A DNA stretch of 64,000 bases from Agromyces italicus DSM 16388 (GCF_000421545.1 NZ_ATXF01000011.1:112592-176591); one strand, 5' to 3'; shown: positions 44,816 to 54,544, counted from the stretch's first letter. Notes: a model not told the origin generated them from the sequence alone. Translations and numbers: made by a program.

Positions 44816-46693
44816 ATGACCATCTCCGAGTTCTCGATCGGCACCGAGGCATCCGACTCTGCATCGCCCGCGCGACGCGGCACGACCGATGCGGCGCTGC
44901 GCGCATGGGTCGACGAGATCGCGGGCCTCACCAAGCCCGATGAGATCGTCTGGGTCGACGGCTCGCAGCACGAGGCCGACCTGCTCGAGAAGCAGCTCGT
45001 CGCCGAGGGCAAGCTCATCAAGCTGAACCCCGAGTGGCGTCCCAACAGCTACCTCGCACGCACCGACCCCTCAGACGTCGCGCGCGTCGAGGACCGCACC
45101 TTCATCTGCTCGACCTACGAGGAGGACGCGGGCCCCACCAACAACTGGCGCGACCCGCGCGAGATGCGCGCCGAACTCACCGAGGTCTTCGACGGTTCGA
45201 TGAAGGGCCGCACGATGTACGTCGTGCCGTTCTCAATGGGGCCCCTCGGCGGCCCCATCTCGCAGCTCGGCGTCGAGATCACCGACTCGCCCTACGTCGT
45301 GCTCTCCATGGGCATCATGACCCGCATGGGCGACGCCGTGTACCGCCTCATCGAGGCCGGCGAGCCGTGGGTGCGCACGGTGCACTCGGTCGGCTACCCG
45401 CTCGTCGACGGCATCGGCCACCGCCGCGCCGAGATCGAGTGGCCCTGCAACGACGAGAAGTACATCGTGCAGTTCCCCGACTCGCGCGAGATCTGGTCGT
45501 TCGGTTCGGGCTACGGCGGCAACGCGCTGCTCGCCAAGAAGTGCTTCGCCCTGCGCATCGCGAGCGTCATGGCGCGCGACGAGGGCTGGCTCGCCGAGCA
45601 CATGCTGCTCATCAAGATCACCTCGCCCGAGGGCAGGTCCTACCACGTGGCGGCGGCGTTCCCGTCGGCGTGCGGCAAGACCAACCTCGCGATGCTGCGC
45701 CCGACCATCCCCGGCTGGACGGTCGAGACCATCGGCGACGACATCGCCTGGATGCGCCCCGGCGCCGACGGCCGCCTCTACGCGATCAACCCCGAGGCCG
45801 GTTTCTTCGGCGTCGCGCCGGGCACCGGCGAGACGACGAACCCGACCGCGGTGCAGACGCTCTGGGGCAACACGATCTTCACGAACGTGGCGCTCCGCCC
45901 CGACGGCGACGTCTGGTGGGAGGGCCTGACCGACGAGACGCCCGAGGAGCTCACCGACTGGCAGGGCAAGCCGTGGACGCCCGCCTCGGGCCGCCCGGCG
46001 GCGCACCCGAACTCGCGCTTCACGGTCGCCGCCGCGCAGTGCCCGCAGATCTCCGACGACTGGGACGCCCACGACGGCGTGCCGATCGACGCGATCCTCT
46101 TCGGCGGTCGCCGTGCGACGAACGTGCCGCTCGTCGCCGAGGCCCGCTCGTGGAAGCACGGCGTCTTCATGGGCGCCACCATCTCGTCGGAGAAGACCGC
46201 CGCCGCCGAGGGCACCGTCGGCGAGCTGCGCCGCGACCCCTTCGCGATGCTGCCGTTCTGCGGCTACAACATGGCCGACTACTGGGGCCACTGGGTGAAG
46301 ATGGGTCGCATCCTCGGCACCAACGCGCCGAAGATCTTCCAGGTCAACTGGTTCCGCAAGGGCGCCGACGGTTCGTTCCTCTGGCCGGGCTTCGGCGAGA
46401 ACTCGCGCGTGCTCGAGTGGATCGTCGGCCGCGTCGAGGGCACCGCCGACACGGTGGAGACGCCGATCGGCCTGCTCCCGGCCGCCGACTCACTCGACCT
46501 CGACGGGCTCGACATCACCGATGAGGCGATCGAGCAACTCTTCGATGTCGACCGCGACTCGTGGCTCGCCGAGTGCGCGCTGACCGACGAGTACTTCGCC
46601 CAGTTCGGCGACCGGGTGCCCGCCGCCCTCAATGCCGAACTCGCGAGCCTGCGCTACCACCTCGAGCACGCCTCGGCTCCGGTCGCCGAATAG
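44816..46693 (+). CDS. pckG: Phosphoenolpyruvate carboxykinase (GTP)
   Basis: 625 aa, typical of the GTP-dependent class. It converts oxaloacetate and GTP to PEP, CO2 and GDP. Landmarks are the P-loop-like [22 protein letters not shown]-like [36 protein letters not shown] with the metal Asp, ENSRVLEWI, and [12 protein letters not shown]. Start is the ATG at 44816 after AAGGGA. The RamB-like gene is divergent. After the stop lies an array of GTTTACAGGAC repeats. Confidence 0.96.
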   Translation: MTISEFSIGTEASDSASPARRGTTDAALRAWVDEIAGLTKPDEIVWVDGSQHEADLLEKQLVAEGKLIKLNPEWRPNSYLARTDPSDVARVEDRTFICSTYEEDAGPTNNWRDPREMRAELTEVFDGSMKGRTMYVVPFSMGPLGGPISQLGVEITDSPYVVLSMGIMTRMGDAVYRLIEAGEPWVRTVHSVGYPLVDGIGHRRAEIEWPCNDEKYIVQFPDSREIWSFGSGYGGNALLAKKCFALRIASVMARDEGWLAEHMLLIKITSPEGRSYHVAAAFPSACGKTNLAMLRPTIPGWTVETIGDDIAWMRPGADGRLYAINPEAGFFGVAPGTGETTNPTAVQTLWGNTIFTNVALRPDGDVWWEGLTDETPEELTDWQGKPWTPASGRPAAHPNSRFTVAAAQCPQISDDWDAHDGVPIDAILFGGRRATNVPLVAEARSWKHGVFMGATISSEKTAAAEGTVGELRRDPFAMLPFCGYNMADYWGHWVKMGRILGTNAPKIFQVNWFRKGADGSFLWPGFGENSRVLEWIVGRVEGTADTVETPIGLLPAADSLDLDGLDITDEAIEQLFDVDRDSWLAECALTDEYFAQFGDRVPAALNAELASLRYHLEHASAPVAE

Positions 46694-46721
46694 CGAGCCC
46701 CCGCGGTCGCGAGCATTCGGG

Positions 46722-46817
46722 GTTTACAGGACAAACGCGGGTTTACAGGACGGGGCCGGGATGGCTGCGTCCTGTAAACCCGCCGATGTCCTGTAAACCC
46801 GCCGATGTCCTGTAAAC
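46722..46817. repeat. 19-bp-period inverted tandem repeat, locus A
   Basis: GTTTACAGGAC occurs at 46722 and 46741, and its complement GTCCTGTAAAC at 46769, 46788 and 46807. Neighbouring copies in each arm are exactly 19 bp apart, and the complementary copies share the CCGAT spacer. The two arms could form a long hairpin behind pckG. Confidence 0.88.
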
Positions 46818-46873
46818 CCGGGCGTGATACCCGGTCGAGGAGCGGCCGGGCCGCACGCGGTTAGACTCGCGGG

Positions 46874-47395
46874 ATGGCGCGCTTCGTGGTCGTGCTGCCG
46901 CTCTCGCCGCTCAGTGTCGGCGATGAGTTCACGGTGGCGCAGTGGCCGTTGCACGTCACGCTCGTCGAACCGTTCGAGACCGAGCTCGACGCTGACGCGC
47001 TCTGCACGGCGATCGCCGCCGGCGCCGAGTCATCGGGAGTGCGCCCGATCACGGTGACGGTCGGCGACGACGCGATGTTCGGGCCGCGCCGCGACATCCT
47101 CGTCTCGCTCGTGCGCGACGGGGGTGAGATCGCGACCCTGCGCGTCGAGGCGATCGCGGCGTTGCGGGCGGAAGGCGTCGAGCTCAGGCGCGTGCGGTCC
47201 GATTTCCGGCCGCATGTGACGGCCAAACGCCACTGGCGGGTGCACCGCGGCGACCGGCTCGAGCTCGGCACGCTCGCGCTCGTGCGCCTCCGCCCGCCCG
47301 AGACTTCGCATCACGGCCGGATCCTCGGGTCCTGGCCGCTCGGCGAAGCCGGCGCGGCGAGCAAGGCCGAGCCCGCCCGGCCGGGGCAGGACTGA
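46874..47395 (+). CDS. 2H phosphoesterase (LigT/2'-5' RNA ligase-like)
   Basis: 173 aa with both HxTx motifs of the 2H superfamily, PLHVTLVEPF near residue 25-34 and FRPHVTAKRH near 117-126. These enzymes act on 2',3'- or 2',5'-linked phosphodiesters; the physiological substrate is not known. The Pro/Ala-rich C-terminus has no recognised motif. It starts 57 bp after repeat locus A and converges with the next gene, with stops 2 bp apart. Confidence 0.87.
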   Translation: MARFVVVLPLSPLSVGDEFTVAQWPLHVTLVEPFETELDADALCTAIAAGAESSGVRPITVTVGDDAMFGPRRDILVSLVRDGGEIATLRVEAIAALRAEGVELRRVRSDFRPHVTAKRHWRVHRGDRLELGTLALVRLRPPETSHHGRILGSWPLGEAGAASKAEPARPGQD

Positions 47396-47397
47396 GC

Positions 47398-48225
47398 TCA
47401 GCCGACGGTGTGCGGGTCGTCGAGGTGCCCGAGCAGGCGCAGCAGCGCGGCGGGGGCGTAGCGGAACTCGATCGTGCCGCTCGCGCCGGCCTCGCTCGGG
47501 CCGATCCAGGTACTCGATCCCTCGTGCATGCGCACCCAGCCGTGCTCGAACAGCAGGTCGGTGCCGATGACGAAGGCCATCGCGGGCGTGTCGCCCTGGC
47601 GCACGGCGATCGAGCCCTCGAAGGTCTGCGACGATGTGGCGTCGACGTCGGCGCGGCACTGGACGCCGACGAGCGGGCGCACGAGCGGCGTCGCGAATCC
47701 TGCGGTCTGGAACGGGCTCTGCTTGGCCGAGTCGGCGACCACGCCGAAGTTGACGCTCGTCGAAACGAGGCTGAGTTCGGCCTGGCCGTCGAGCACGAGC
47801 CGGCTCGCCGCGCTGAACCGGTAGAACAGTCGTCCGGCCTCCCGAGCCGGCGGCAGCACCGCGAGGCTCGCCCAGTTGCGCGACCAGGCGAGGGACCCGC
47901 CCGCGCGATTCGGCCGATCGTAGACGCTCGCGGTGATTCGTACCGCACCGTCGGGTCGGGTCGGTGCGGCGTGCAGGGAGCTGCGGCCGCGGTCGTCGGC
48001 GGGCATCACGTCGCGCACTCCGGTGAACGCCGGCAGTTGCAGCGGCTCCCAGTGGCGCAGCCAGCCTTGGATGCCGGATTGCACCCGGTCGAAGGAGTTG
48101 CCGAGCCCCGAGCGACGGGTCGTGGTGGTGTCGCTCGCGGCATCGGGCAGTTCGTCGATGAGTTCGACGGGCAGTTCGTCGAAGCGGCTGAGGTCGCGCG
48201 CGTCCGACACGGTCGCGATGGTCAT
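47398..48225 (-). CDS. Protein of unknown function, probably beta-rich
   Basis: 275 aa, not recognised. The N-terminal 60 residues are acidic and low in structure (ELPVELIDELPDAASDTTTT). The rest alternates short hydrophobic strands (AVRITASVYD, AELSLVSTSVNFGVV, AMAFVIGTDLLFEHGWVRM, TIEFRYAPAALLRLLGHL), suggesting a beta-sandwich. It has no signal peptide. Start is at 48225, 6 bp after GGAGGA. The gene and the convergent 2H phosphoesterase gene are flanked on both sides by the same 19-bp-period repeats. Confidence 0.75.
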   Translation of the reverse strand: MTIATVSDARDLSRFDELPVELIDELPDAASDTTTTRRSGLGNSFDRVQSGIQGWLRHWEPLQLPAFTGVRDVMPADDRGRSSLHAAPTRPDGAVRITASVYDRPNRAGGSLAWSRNWASLAVLPPAREAGRLFYRFSAASRLVLDGQAELSLVSTSVNFGVVADSAKQSPFQTAGFATPLVRPLVGVQCRADVDATSSQTFEGSIAVRQGDTPAMAFVIGTDLLFEHGWVRMHEGSSTWIGPSEAGASGTIEFRYAPAALLRLLGHLDDPHTVG

Positions 48226-48380
48226 GGTGGATCCTCCGTGGGGCATGGGCCGGGGGCATCCAATGGCGGATGCGGGTTCCCACGCTACGAACGACACGTC
48301 GCGGTTCCATCCGAGCGAGCACTGAGGTTCGCTCGGGTCAGCACTGAGCGACGGATGTCCCGATCCGCGCCCTGCCCGAA

Positions 48381-48453
48381 TACAGGACATCGGCGGATTC
48401 GCAGGACGCATTGCGGCTGAAGCGTCCTGTAGACGCGCCGATGTCCTGTAAAC
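48381..48453. repeat. 19-bp-period inverted tandem repeat, locus B
   Basis: The arrangement is as at locus A: two forward copies (TACAGGAC at 48381; CGCAGGAC 19 bp on) and two complementary copies (GTCCTGTAGAC at 48424; GTCCTGTAAAC at 48443, again 19 bp apart). The unit GTCCTGTAAAC preceded by CGCCGAT is identical to locus A. Confidence 0.85.
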
Positions 48454-48482
48454 CCGGGGGCCTGGAGCGCCGCGCGGGCGGC

Positions 48483-50432
48483 TCAGACGAGCAGCTGGTG
48501 CTCGGCGAGCTCTCGGTAGAGGGGCACCGCGTCGACCAGCTCGGCGTGCGTTCCCTCGCCGATCACCCGCCCGTCGTCGAGCACGACGATGCGGTCGGAG
48601 TCGATCACGGTCGAGAGGCGGTGCGCGATCACGATGAGGGTGCGGCCGGCGGCGACCGCGTCGATCGCCTCGCGCATCATGCGCTCGTTGACGCCGTCGA
48701 GCGAGGAGGTCGACTCGTCGAGCAGCAGGATCGGGGGCGCGGCGAGCAGCGCCCTGGCGATCGCGAGCCGCTGGCGTTCGCCGCCCGAGAGCATGATGTC
48801 GTCGTCGCCGACGGCGGCGCCGAGGCCGGCCGGATCCCGGTCGAGCACGGCGCCGAGGTTGACCGCCCGCAGCACGTGCTCGCACTCGGCGTCGCTCGCG
48901 TCGGGCGAGCCGAGCAGCAGGTTGTCGCGCAGGGTGCCGGCGAGCACGGGGGCGTCCTGCTCGACGTAGCCGATCTGGGCCCGCAGCTCGGTGCGGTCGA
49001 GCGCGCGAAGGTCGAGTCCGCCCATGCGGACCGAGCCGACCGACGGGTCGTAGAACCGCTCGATGAGCGCGAGGATCGTCGACTTGCCCGCGCCCGACGG
49101 CCCGACGAGTGCGACGCGCCGGCCGCGCGGCACGTCGAACGAGACCCCGCGCAGCACGGGCTGGCGCTCGGTGACGTTCGGCTCGGGCAGGTGTTCGTCG
49201 GGGGAGTCGTTCGCCGGGTCGGCCGGGTCCTGGAGGGTCGACGCGTACGCGAAGTGCACGTCGTCGAAGGCGATGGCCGGGGCGTCGGGCAGCAGGCCCT
49301 CGTTGGCGTCGCCGACGATGAGCGCTCGCGGCGCGAGCTCGCGATCGTGGGCGTCCTCGTCGGGGAGTTCGAGGAGCTCCTGGATGCGACCGAGCGCGCC
49401 GAGCGCCTGGTTGACCGAGGTGATCGCGCCGAACGCCTGTCCGAGGGGCAGGATCATCATGAAGAGGAACAGGATGAACGCGACGAGGTTCGCCACGGTG
49501 ATCGCGCCGGAGGCCACGCGGAAGCCGCCCACGCCGAGCACCACGAGGAACGAAACCTGCATCGCGATGCCGGCGATCGGCACGATGAGCGCCGAGATCT
49601 TCGCGACCTGCACGCCCATGCGCCAGGCGCCCTCGGCCTCGGCCTCGACGGCGGTGACCTCGCGCTCGGTGGCGCCGGCGGCGCGGATGGTGCGGACGGC
49701 GCCGATGGCCCGTTCGACCGAGGCGGCGACGTCGCCGACCTTCGCCTGCGCTGCGTGCGAAGCCTCGCGCACACGCTGCGAGAGCAGCGTCACGGTCGTG
49801 ATCGCGACCGCGATGACGAGCACCGTGAGCCCGAGCAGCACCGGGTCGATGATGAGCATGGCGATGAGTGCGCCGACGAAAGTGACGGCGCCGCCGACCG
49901 CTTCGACGAGGCCTTGCGTGAGCACGGCGCGCAGCATCGTCGTGTCGCTGCCGACGCGCGAGACGAGGTCGCCGGTGCGGCGGGTGTCGAACTCGGCGAT
50001 CGGCAGGTGCAGCAGTTTGTGGATGAGCCGCTTGCGGCTCGAGAGCACGACGCCCTCGCCGGTGCGCTGCAGCAGGTAGTGCTGGTAGCCCGAGATCACG
50101 CCGCTCACGATGACGAGGGCGATGAGCGCCCAGACGATGCCGCCGAGCGGCTCGCTCGCCTCGACGACGTTGATGACCTGACTGACGAGCAACGGCTGGG
50201 CGAGGCTCGCGAGCGCGCCGACGACCGAGAGCACGGCGACCCAGACGAGCACCGGACGGTGCTCGAAGATGAACGGCAGCAGCTGCCGGAAGGTCGCACG
50301 GGGGCCTACCGGCTGCTCGCTGTCGCGGCGGCCGAACGGGGAGGTGCGACGGCTGGACGGGATGCGACGCGCGGGGCGCGCGTTACGTGCAGCGCGTTCG
50401 TCGCGGCGGGTTCGGGGCTCGCTGGTGCTCAT
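48483..50432 (-). CDS. ABC exporter half-transporter (MsbA/LmrA type)
   Basis: 649 aa, membrane domain fused to ATPase. Residues 1-50 are Arg-rich and cytoplasmic. Six helices cover roughly 60-340, including TRRTGDLVSRVGSD. The nucleotide-binding domain has Walker A GPSGAGKST, Q-loop YVEQDAPVLAGTLRDNLLLG, signature LSGGERQRLAIARALL, Walker B ILLLDESTSSLD and H-loop IAHRLS. An acidic insertion (DPADPANDSPDEHLPEP) precedes the Walker A. It would work as a homodimer exporting lipid or drug-like molecules. The PIG-L and acyltransferase-like genes lie upstream on the same strand. Confidence 0.93.
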   Translation of the reverse strand: MSTSEPRTRRDERAARNARPARRIPSSRRTSPFGRRDSEQPVGPRATFRQLLPFIFEHRPVLVWVAVLSVVGALASLAQPLLVSQVINVVEASEPLGGIVWALIALVIVSGVISGYQHYLLQRTGEGVVLSSRKRLIHKLLHLPIAEFDTRRTGDLVSRVGSDTTMLRAVLTQGLVEAVGGAVTFVGALIAMLIIDPVLLGLTVLVIAVAITTVTLLSQRVREASHAAQAKVGDVAASVERAIGAVRTIRAAGATEREVTAVEAEAEGAWRMGVQVAKISALIVPIAGIAMQVSFLVVLGVGGFRVASGAITVANLVAFILFLFMMILPLGQAFGAITSVNQALGALGRIQELLELPDEDAHDRELAPRALIVGDANEGLLPDAPAIAFDDVHFAYASTLQDPADPANDSPDEHLPEPNVTERQPVLRGVSFDVPRGRRVALVGPSGAGKSTILALIERFYDPSVGSVRMGGLDLRALDRTELRAQIGYVEQDAPVLAGTLRDNLLLGSPDASDAECEHVLRAVNLGAVLDRDPAGLGAAVGDDDIMLSGGERQRLAIARALLAAPPILLLDESTSSLDGVNERMMREAIDAVAAGRTLIVIAHRLSTVIDSDRIVVLDDGRVIGEGTHAELVDAVPLYRELAEHQLLV

Positions 50433-50537
50433 GCTCACTTTCCTGACGAGAAGGGCGATCGGATGCCTCGCGCCCCCGTCGCTCGCATCATCGCCGCATT
50501 GCAGCCTACGCGCCTCAGCTGCGCCTGCAATTCTCGT

Positions 50538-50572
50538 CCACCGCCTGCGTGGAGACACGTGCATGGCGGTGG
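50538..50572 (-). terminator. Possible terminator after PIG-L gene
   Basis: CCACCGCC at 50538-50545 pairs with GGCGGTGG at 50565-50572, directly next to the PIG-L stop at 50574. The loop is 19 nt. Confidence 0.5.
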
Positions 50573-50573
50573 G

Positions 50574-51584
50574 TCAGTTGAATCGGACCCAGAAGGACTG
50601 GACTCGCATGAAGAGCGCCGACTGCATCGTGTTCGCGATGGGGTAGGCCGTCGCGTGGAGCCAGCCGTAGTGGCGTCCGTGCGCGCCGATGCGTGTGCCG
50701 TCCACCGCCTGCTCGAACGCCGCGTCGACCGAACTCCGGTCGACGAACGTGGTCAAGCGCTGCCTGCCATCGAGAAAGCAGGTCGCCCCGAGCTGCGGCC
50801 CGACGCCGAAATCGGTACTCCACAGGGCCTCGTGAACGGCGACGTGGTCGGGATGCGGATACGAGAAGCACGGCTGGCTGTCGTTGGCGAATGCGCCGAT
50901 CAGCGAGGCGATGCGCTCGTCGCCCTCGAGTCCGAGTTCCGCCCGCCGCTCGATGAGGGACCGCAGCGCCCACGTCACCTCGTCAGACGTCACGTCGCCG
51001 TCGCCGAGGTCGAAGAAGACGACCGCGCCGCGATCGTGCCGGTCGGTCCACACGCTCACCTCGCGGTTCGCGTCGTTGCACGATTCGGCACCGTCGTCCA
51101 CCCGGCAGATCGAGGTGCCGTCGCCCGGCAGCGGCGCGAACTCCTGCCGCGGTCCGAAGTCGCCTGGGATCGACGGGTCGGTCTCGGACATCTGCTCGAG
51201 GTAGCCGAGCAGCGAAGCCGACCGCGCCTGCTCGCACTCGATGCCCCATCGTCCGGTGGGCGTGGGCAGCGGTGGGAGCTCGCCCAGCTCGGTCTGCAGG
51301 CTCGCGTCGAGCACGTCGGGCTCGCAGAACCCGGTCTCCTCGCCGTTGGTCATCGAGACGAAGATCTTGTACTCGTCAGGCGTGCCCTCCACGAGCGACC
51401 AGAGCTGGAACTCGTCGTCGGGGTGCGGAATGACGGCGATGGTCACCACTCGTTGCGCCGGGCTGTTCGCGAGCGACACCGCGAGCAGCCCGCCGGTCAC
51501 GAGGGCGAGCAAGCCGATGAGCGCGGCCCAAGCGACAACGTGACGCCCGCGCGCGCCCGGTGCGGGCGGATCGGTCGGCGTCAT
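50574..51584 (-). CDS. Membrane-anchored PIG-L family deacetylase
   Basis: 336 aa. One N-terminal helix (HVVAWAALIGLLALVTGGLLAV, residues about 15-36) anchors the protein with the catalytic domain probably outside. The zinc motif is VIPHPDDEFQLWS near residue 53, and the second zinc His is in YPHPDHVAVHEAL. Several Cys in the exported part could form disulfides. PIG-L enzymes remove N-acetyl from GlcNAc-type sugars. The start overlaps the upstream acyltransferase-like gene by ATGA, so deacetylation and acylation of one glycoconjugate may be coupled. Confidence 0.88.
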   Translation of the reverse strand: MTPTDPPAPGARGRHVVAWAALIGLLALVTGGLLAVSLANSPAQRVVTIAVIPHPDDEFQLWSLVEGTPDEYKIFVSMTNGEETGFCEPDVLDASLQTELGELPPLPTPTGRWGIECEQARSASLLGYLEQMSETDPSIPGDFGPRQEFAPLPGDGTSICRVDDGAESCNDANREVSVWTDRHDRGAVVFFDLGDGDVTSDEVTWALRSLIERRAELGLEGDERIASLIGAFANDSQPCFSYPHPDHVAVHEALWSTDFGVGPQLGATCFLDGRQRLTTFVDRSSVDAAFEQAVDGTRIGAHGRHYGWLHATAYPIANTMQSALFMRVQSFWVRFN

Positions 51585-52777
51585 GGTCGAAGGTAGATTC
51601 GATGCCGGTGCAGAAGCGTCGCGAGCCCGATCCAGAAGATCAGGAGCAGCGCGGTCCAGAGCAGTTGCGGGGGTCCGACCAGTGCCAACGCACCGCTGAT
51701 GCGATCGGCGATCGAGGGGCCCGACCCGACAGGGCGTTTCAGCACGCTCATCAGCGCGTGGGATCCGAAGTAGACGAGCAGGCTGTTGCGGCCGAGCGCG
51801 AGCAGCGGGTATGACGAGACCTCGATGAATCGGGGAACCTTCGCACGGTCGAGGAGGAGATGGCCGACGAGCAGCGCCAAGGCCGACCCGGCAGCGATGG
51901 TCAATGCGAACGGCGCGGTCCAGAGCCGTTTCATGACGGGCAACTCGACGCCGAGCGCGATCGGCAGCGTCACCATCATGAGACCCGCGAACACGAGGAA
52001 GCCGGCCGCGGCCGACACGACGGGAACGATGGCCGCCTCGGGGCCGCGCCCGAGGGCCAGCCCACGACGTCGCGTCGCGAGCAGGAGGTGGCCGATCGTC
52101 GCGCCGGCGGATGCGGAGATCAAGGCGCCGAAGATGGTGACGATCCCCTCGGGGTCGTGTCCGGCCGCGCCCTCCGCATAGATGTGGGCCGCACCGAAGA
52201 GGGCCGAATCGATCGGTCCGCTCGGGTTGCATTCGCGAGTGAGTACGGAGGCAGGGCAGATCGTCGCGTACACGGTCAGGAGTGCCGTGTGCGCGAGGGC
52301 CACGAGCGCGGTGATGGCGGCCCATCCGCGCCAGGATCGGGTCACGAGATGCAGGAGCCCGATCACCGCGACGAGCACGGCGTAGAGCTGCAGCACTCCG
52401 GTGATTCGCCAGGTGAACACATCGAGCGACCACTCGGTGATGGCGTTGTAGACGAGGCCGAGCAGCAGGAGGACGACCACGCGTCGGAGCAGCGGGCGGA
52501 CCTTGACGGTGCGGGCCATGGCGAACGCGAGGCCGCAGCCCGAGAGCGTCACGAAGATCGGGAAGATCGTGTCGATGGGATGCACACCATCCCAGGGAGC
52601 ATGGTCGAACCAGGCGGGCACGATCAGCAGGCTGTTGACGGTGACGCTGGCGATGAGCATCCAGCCGCGCGCCCAATCGAGGCTTGCGATCCGTGCGCGT
52701 TTCAGGTCGGGGACCTCGATGGGAGCCTCGTCGGTCACGGGCTCAGTCGGTCGGTCTCCCGTAGGCACGCGAGACAT
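51581..52777 (-). CDS. HGSNAT/YeiB-like membrane acyltransferase
   Basis: 398 aa with about 10 hydrophobic helices. The N-terminal RIASLDWARGWMLIASVTVNSLL is the family's start motif, and the next segment DGVHPIDTIFPIFVTLSGCGLAFAM also fits. Later loops contain AAHIYAEGAAGHDPEGI. In HGSNAT the acetyl group of cytosolic acetyl-CoA is moved across the membrane to an amino sugar. Here the overlapping PIG-L gene would supply the free amine. Start is the ATG at 52777; a GTG at 52768 is an alternative. Confidence 0.78.
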   Translation of the reverse strand: MSRVPTGDRPTEPVTDEAPIEVPDLKRARIASLDWARGWMLIASVTVNSLLIVPAWFDHAPWDGVHPIDTIFPIFVTLSGCGLAFAMARTVKVRPLLRRVVVLLLLGLVYNAITEWSLDVFTWRITGVLQLYAVLVAVIGLLHLVTRSWRGWAAITALVALAHTALLTVYATICPASVLTRECNPSGPIDSALFGAAHIYAEGAAGHDPEGIVTIFGALISASAGATIGHLLLATRRRGLALGRGPEAAIVPVVSAAAGFLVFAGLMMVTLPIALGVELPVMKRLWTAPFALTIAAGSALALLVGHLLLDRAKVPRFIEVSSYPLLALGRNSLLVYFGSHALMSVLKRPVGSGPSIADRISGALALVGPPQLLWTALLLIFWIGLATLLHRHRIYLRP

Positions 52778-52865
52778 TCTAAGCCTTGCTCACGGGCACC
52801 GGCGTCGCTGCGTCCGCACTTCTGGTGCACCGCCGCTCGTGGGCGAGGCCGAGCGGTACAGCGTA

Positions 52866-52914
52866 GGGGTGGATGCCTCGGTTCGCGCACGGCGCGAGTC
52901 GAGGCATCCACCCC
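52866..52914. terminator. Terminator built from inverted GAGGCATCC motifs
   Basis: The 15-bp outer stem pairs 52866-52880 with 52900-52914 and includes GGATGCCTCG and CGAGGCATCC. A second inner stem (TCGCGC/GCGCGA) lies in the loop. It follows the MHS transporter stop at 52932. Confidence 0.85.
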
Positions 52915-52931
52915 GTTTCACGACCCGACGC

Positions 52932-54338
52932 TCACAGGACCGCTGAGGATTCGAGCCCCGCCTCGTCGAAGTCGACGTCGCGGGTCTCCTTCGAGACGAG
53001 CAGCGCGATGAGCGTGAGCACGCCCATGACCGAGAGGTAGACGCCCACCCAGAACGGGCTGCCGCCGCCGGCCTGCCACAGGGCGACCGCGATGAACGGC
53101 GCGACCGCGGCGCCGAGGATGGAGGACACGTTGTACGAGATGCCCGAGCCCGTGTAGCGGACGTTCGTCGGGAACAGCTCGGGCAGGAGCGCGCCCATCG
53201 GGCCGAAGGTCATGCCCATGAGCGAGAAGCCGACGACGAGCCACGCCATGACGCCCCAGAAGCCGGCGCCGAGCAGGGGCACCCAGGCGAGACCGAACAC
53301 GATGATGCCGAGCGTGACCCAGATCAGGGTCTTGCGGCGGCCCCACTTGTCGGCCCACGGTCCGGAGAGGAGGGTGAAGACACCGAAGAACACGACTCCG
53401 CCGATGAGCATCAGGACGAAGGTGTTGTACGAGTAGCCGAGACCGGGGAGGGCACCGTCGGCCGGTTCGGCCGCCGCCCGGCCGTAGCTCAGCGAGAACG
53501 TCGTCATCAGGTAGAAGAGCACGTACGTCGCGAGCATGAAGAAGGTGCCGAGGATGAGCTGCTTCCAGTAGTGCTTGAAGACGCTCGCGAGCGGCAGACG
53601 AGTGAGCTTGCCGCGCTTGGCCGCCGACTGGAACGCCGTCGACTCGACGAGGCGCAGACGCACCCAGAGGCCGACGGCGACCATCACGACCGAGAAGAGG
53701 AACGGAATGCGCCAGCCCCAGTCGAGGAACGCCTGCGACGGCATCGTCGGGTCCTCGCTCGGGAGCAGCGCCGCGATGACGAGGAACAGGCCGTTCGCGA
53801 TGATGAAGCCGATCGGCGCGCCGAGCTGCGGGAAGGTGCCGTACCAGGCGCGCTTGCCGGCGGGCGCGTTCTCGGTCGCGACGAGCGCGGCTCCCGACCA
53901 CTCGCCGCCAAGGGCGAAGCCCTGTGCGATGCGCAGCACGACGAGCAAGAGCGGTGCCAACCAGCCGACGGCTTCGTAGGTCGGCAGCGCGCCGATGAGG
54001 AAGGTCGCGATGCCCATCGTGAGGAGGGCGCCGACGAGGGTCGCCTTGCGGCCGTGCTTGTCGCCGAGATGGCCGAATACGATCGCGCCGAGCGGACGGG
54101 CGACCATCGCGGCGCCGAACACGGCGAACGAGGAGAGGAGCGCGGTCGTCGGGTCGCCCGTCGGGAAGAACAGGTGCGGGAAGACGAGCACGGCCGCGGT
54201 CGCATAGACGTAGAAGTCGTAGAACTCGATCGTCGTGCCGATGAGGCTCGCGAGGATCACGCGACTGCGCGGATTGGCCGGGGCGGCCGGAGTGGGGGAA
54301 CCGGTGGGTGCGGCGGGGGCCGCGGGTGTTGCTGACAT
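52932..54338 (-). CDS. MHS-family MFS transporter (intact)
   Basis: 468 aa from the ATG at 54338; the frame extends upstream, so a longer start cannot be excluded. The MHS signature is GTTIEFYDFYVYATAAVLVFPHLFF, and GHLGDKHGRKATL, GFALGGEWSGAAL and PLGAIVFGHLGD are typical. It is a proton symporter for an organic acid or quaternary amine; the cargo is unknown. It stands alone between two GAGGCATCC hairpins. It is an intact paralogue of the frameshifted transporter at 3275-4658. Confidence 0.9.
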   Translation of the reverse strand: MSATPAAPAAPTGSPTPAAPANPRSRVILASLIGTTIEFYDFYVYATAAVLVFPHLFFPTGDPTTALLSSFAVFGAAMVARPLGAIVFGHLGDKHGRKATLVGALLTMGIATFLIGALPTYEAVGWLAPLLLVVLRIAQGFALGGEWSGAALVATENAPAGKRAWYGTFPQLGAPIGFIIANGLFLVIAALLPSEDPTMPSQAFLDWGWRIPFLFSVVMVAVGLWVRLRLVESTAFQSAAKRGKLTRLPLASVFKHYWKQLILGTFFMLATYVLFYLMTTFSLSYGRAAAEPADGALPGLGYSYNTFVLMLIGGVVFFGVFTLLSGPWADKWGRRKTLIWVTLGIIVFGLAWVPLLGAGFWGVMAWLVVGFSLMGMTFGPMGALLPELFPTNVRYTGSGISYNVSSILGAAVAPFIAVALWQAGGGSPFWVGVYLSVMGVLTLIALLVSKETRDVDFDEAGLESSAVL

Positions 54339-54544
54339 CGCTGGCGAAGACTCCAGGGTTGCGAAAACGGTGCTGCGCTCGGGCACGTCGGTCTGGCGTC
54401 TGGCCGTGAGACAGCGGGGGTGGAATCGTCGCTTGTGGCAACCCACCTACACTACGCCTCGTCAGCACCGCCACCCCGCGAACGGGGGGCGGCTGTGCGA
54501 CGAACGGCGCGATCGACGCGGCGAACGGCACGTGCGTCGAAACT

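Noticed and set aside
46722..46817. CRISPR-like repeat array
   Set aside because: The repeat is 11-14 bp with 8-bp spacers, it occurs in both orientations, and no cas genes are present.
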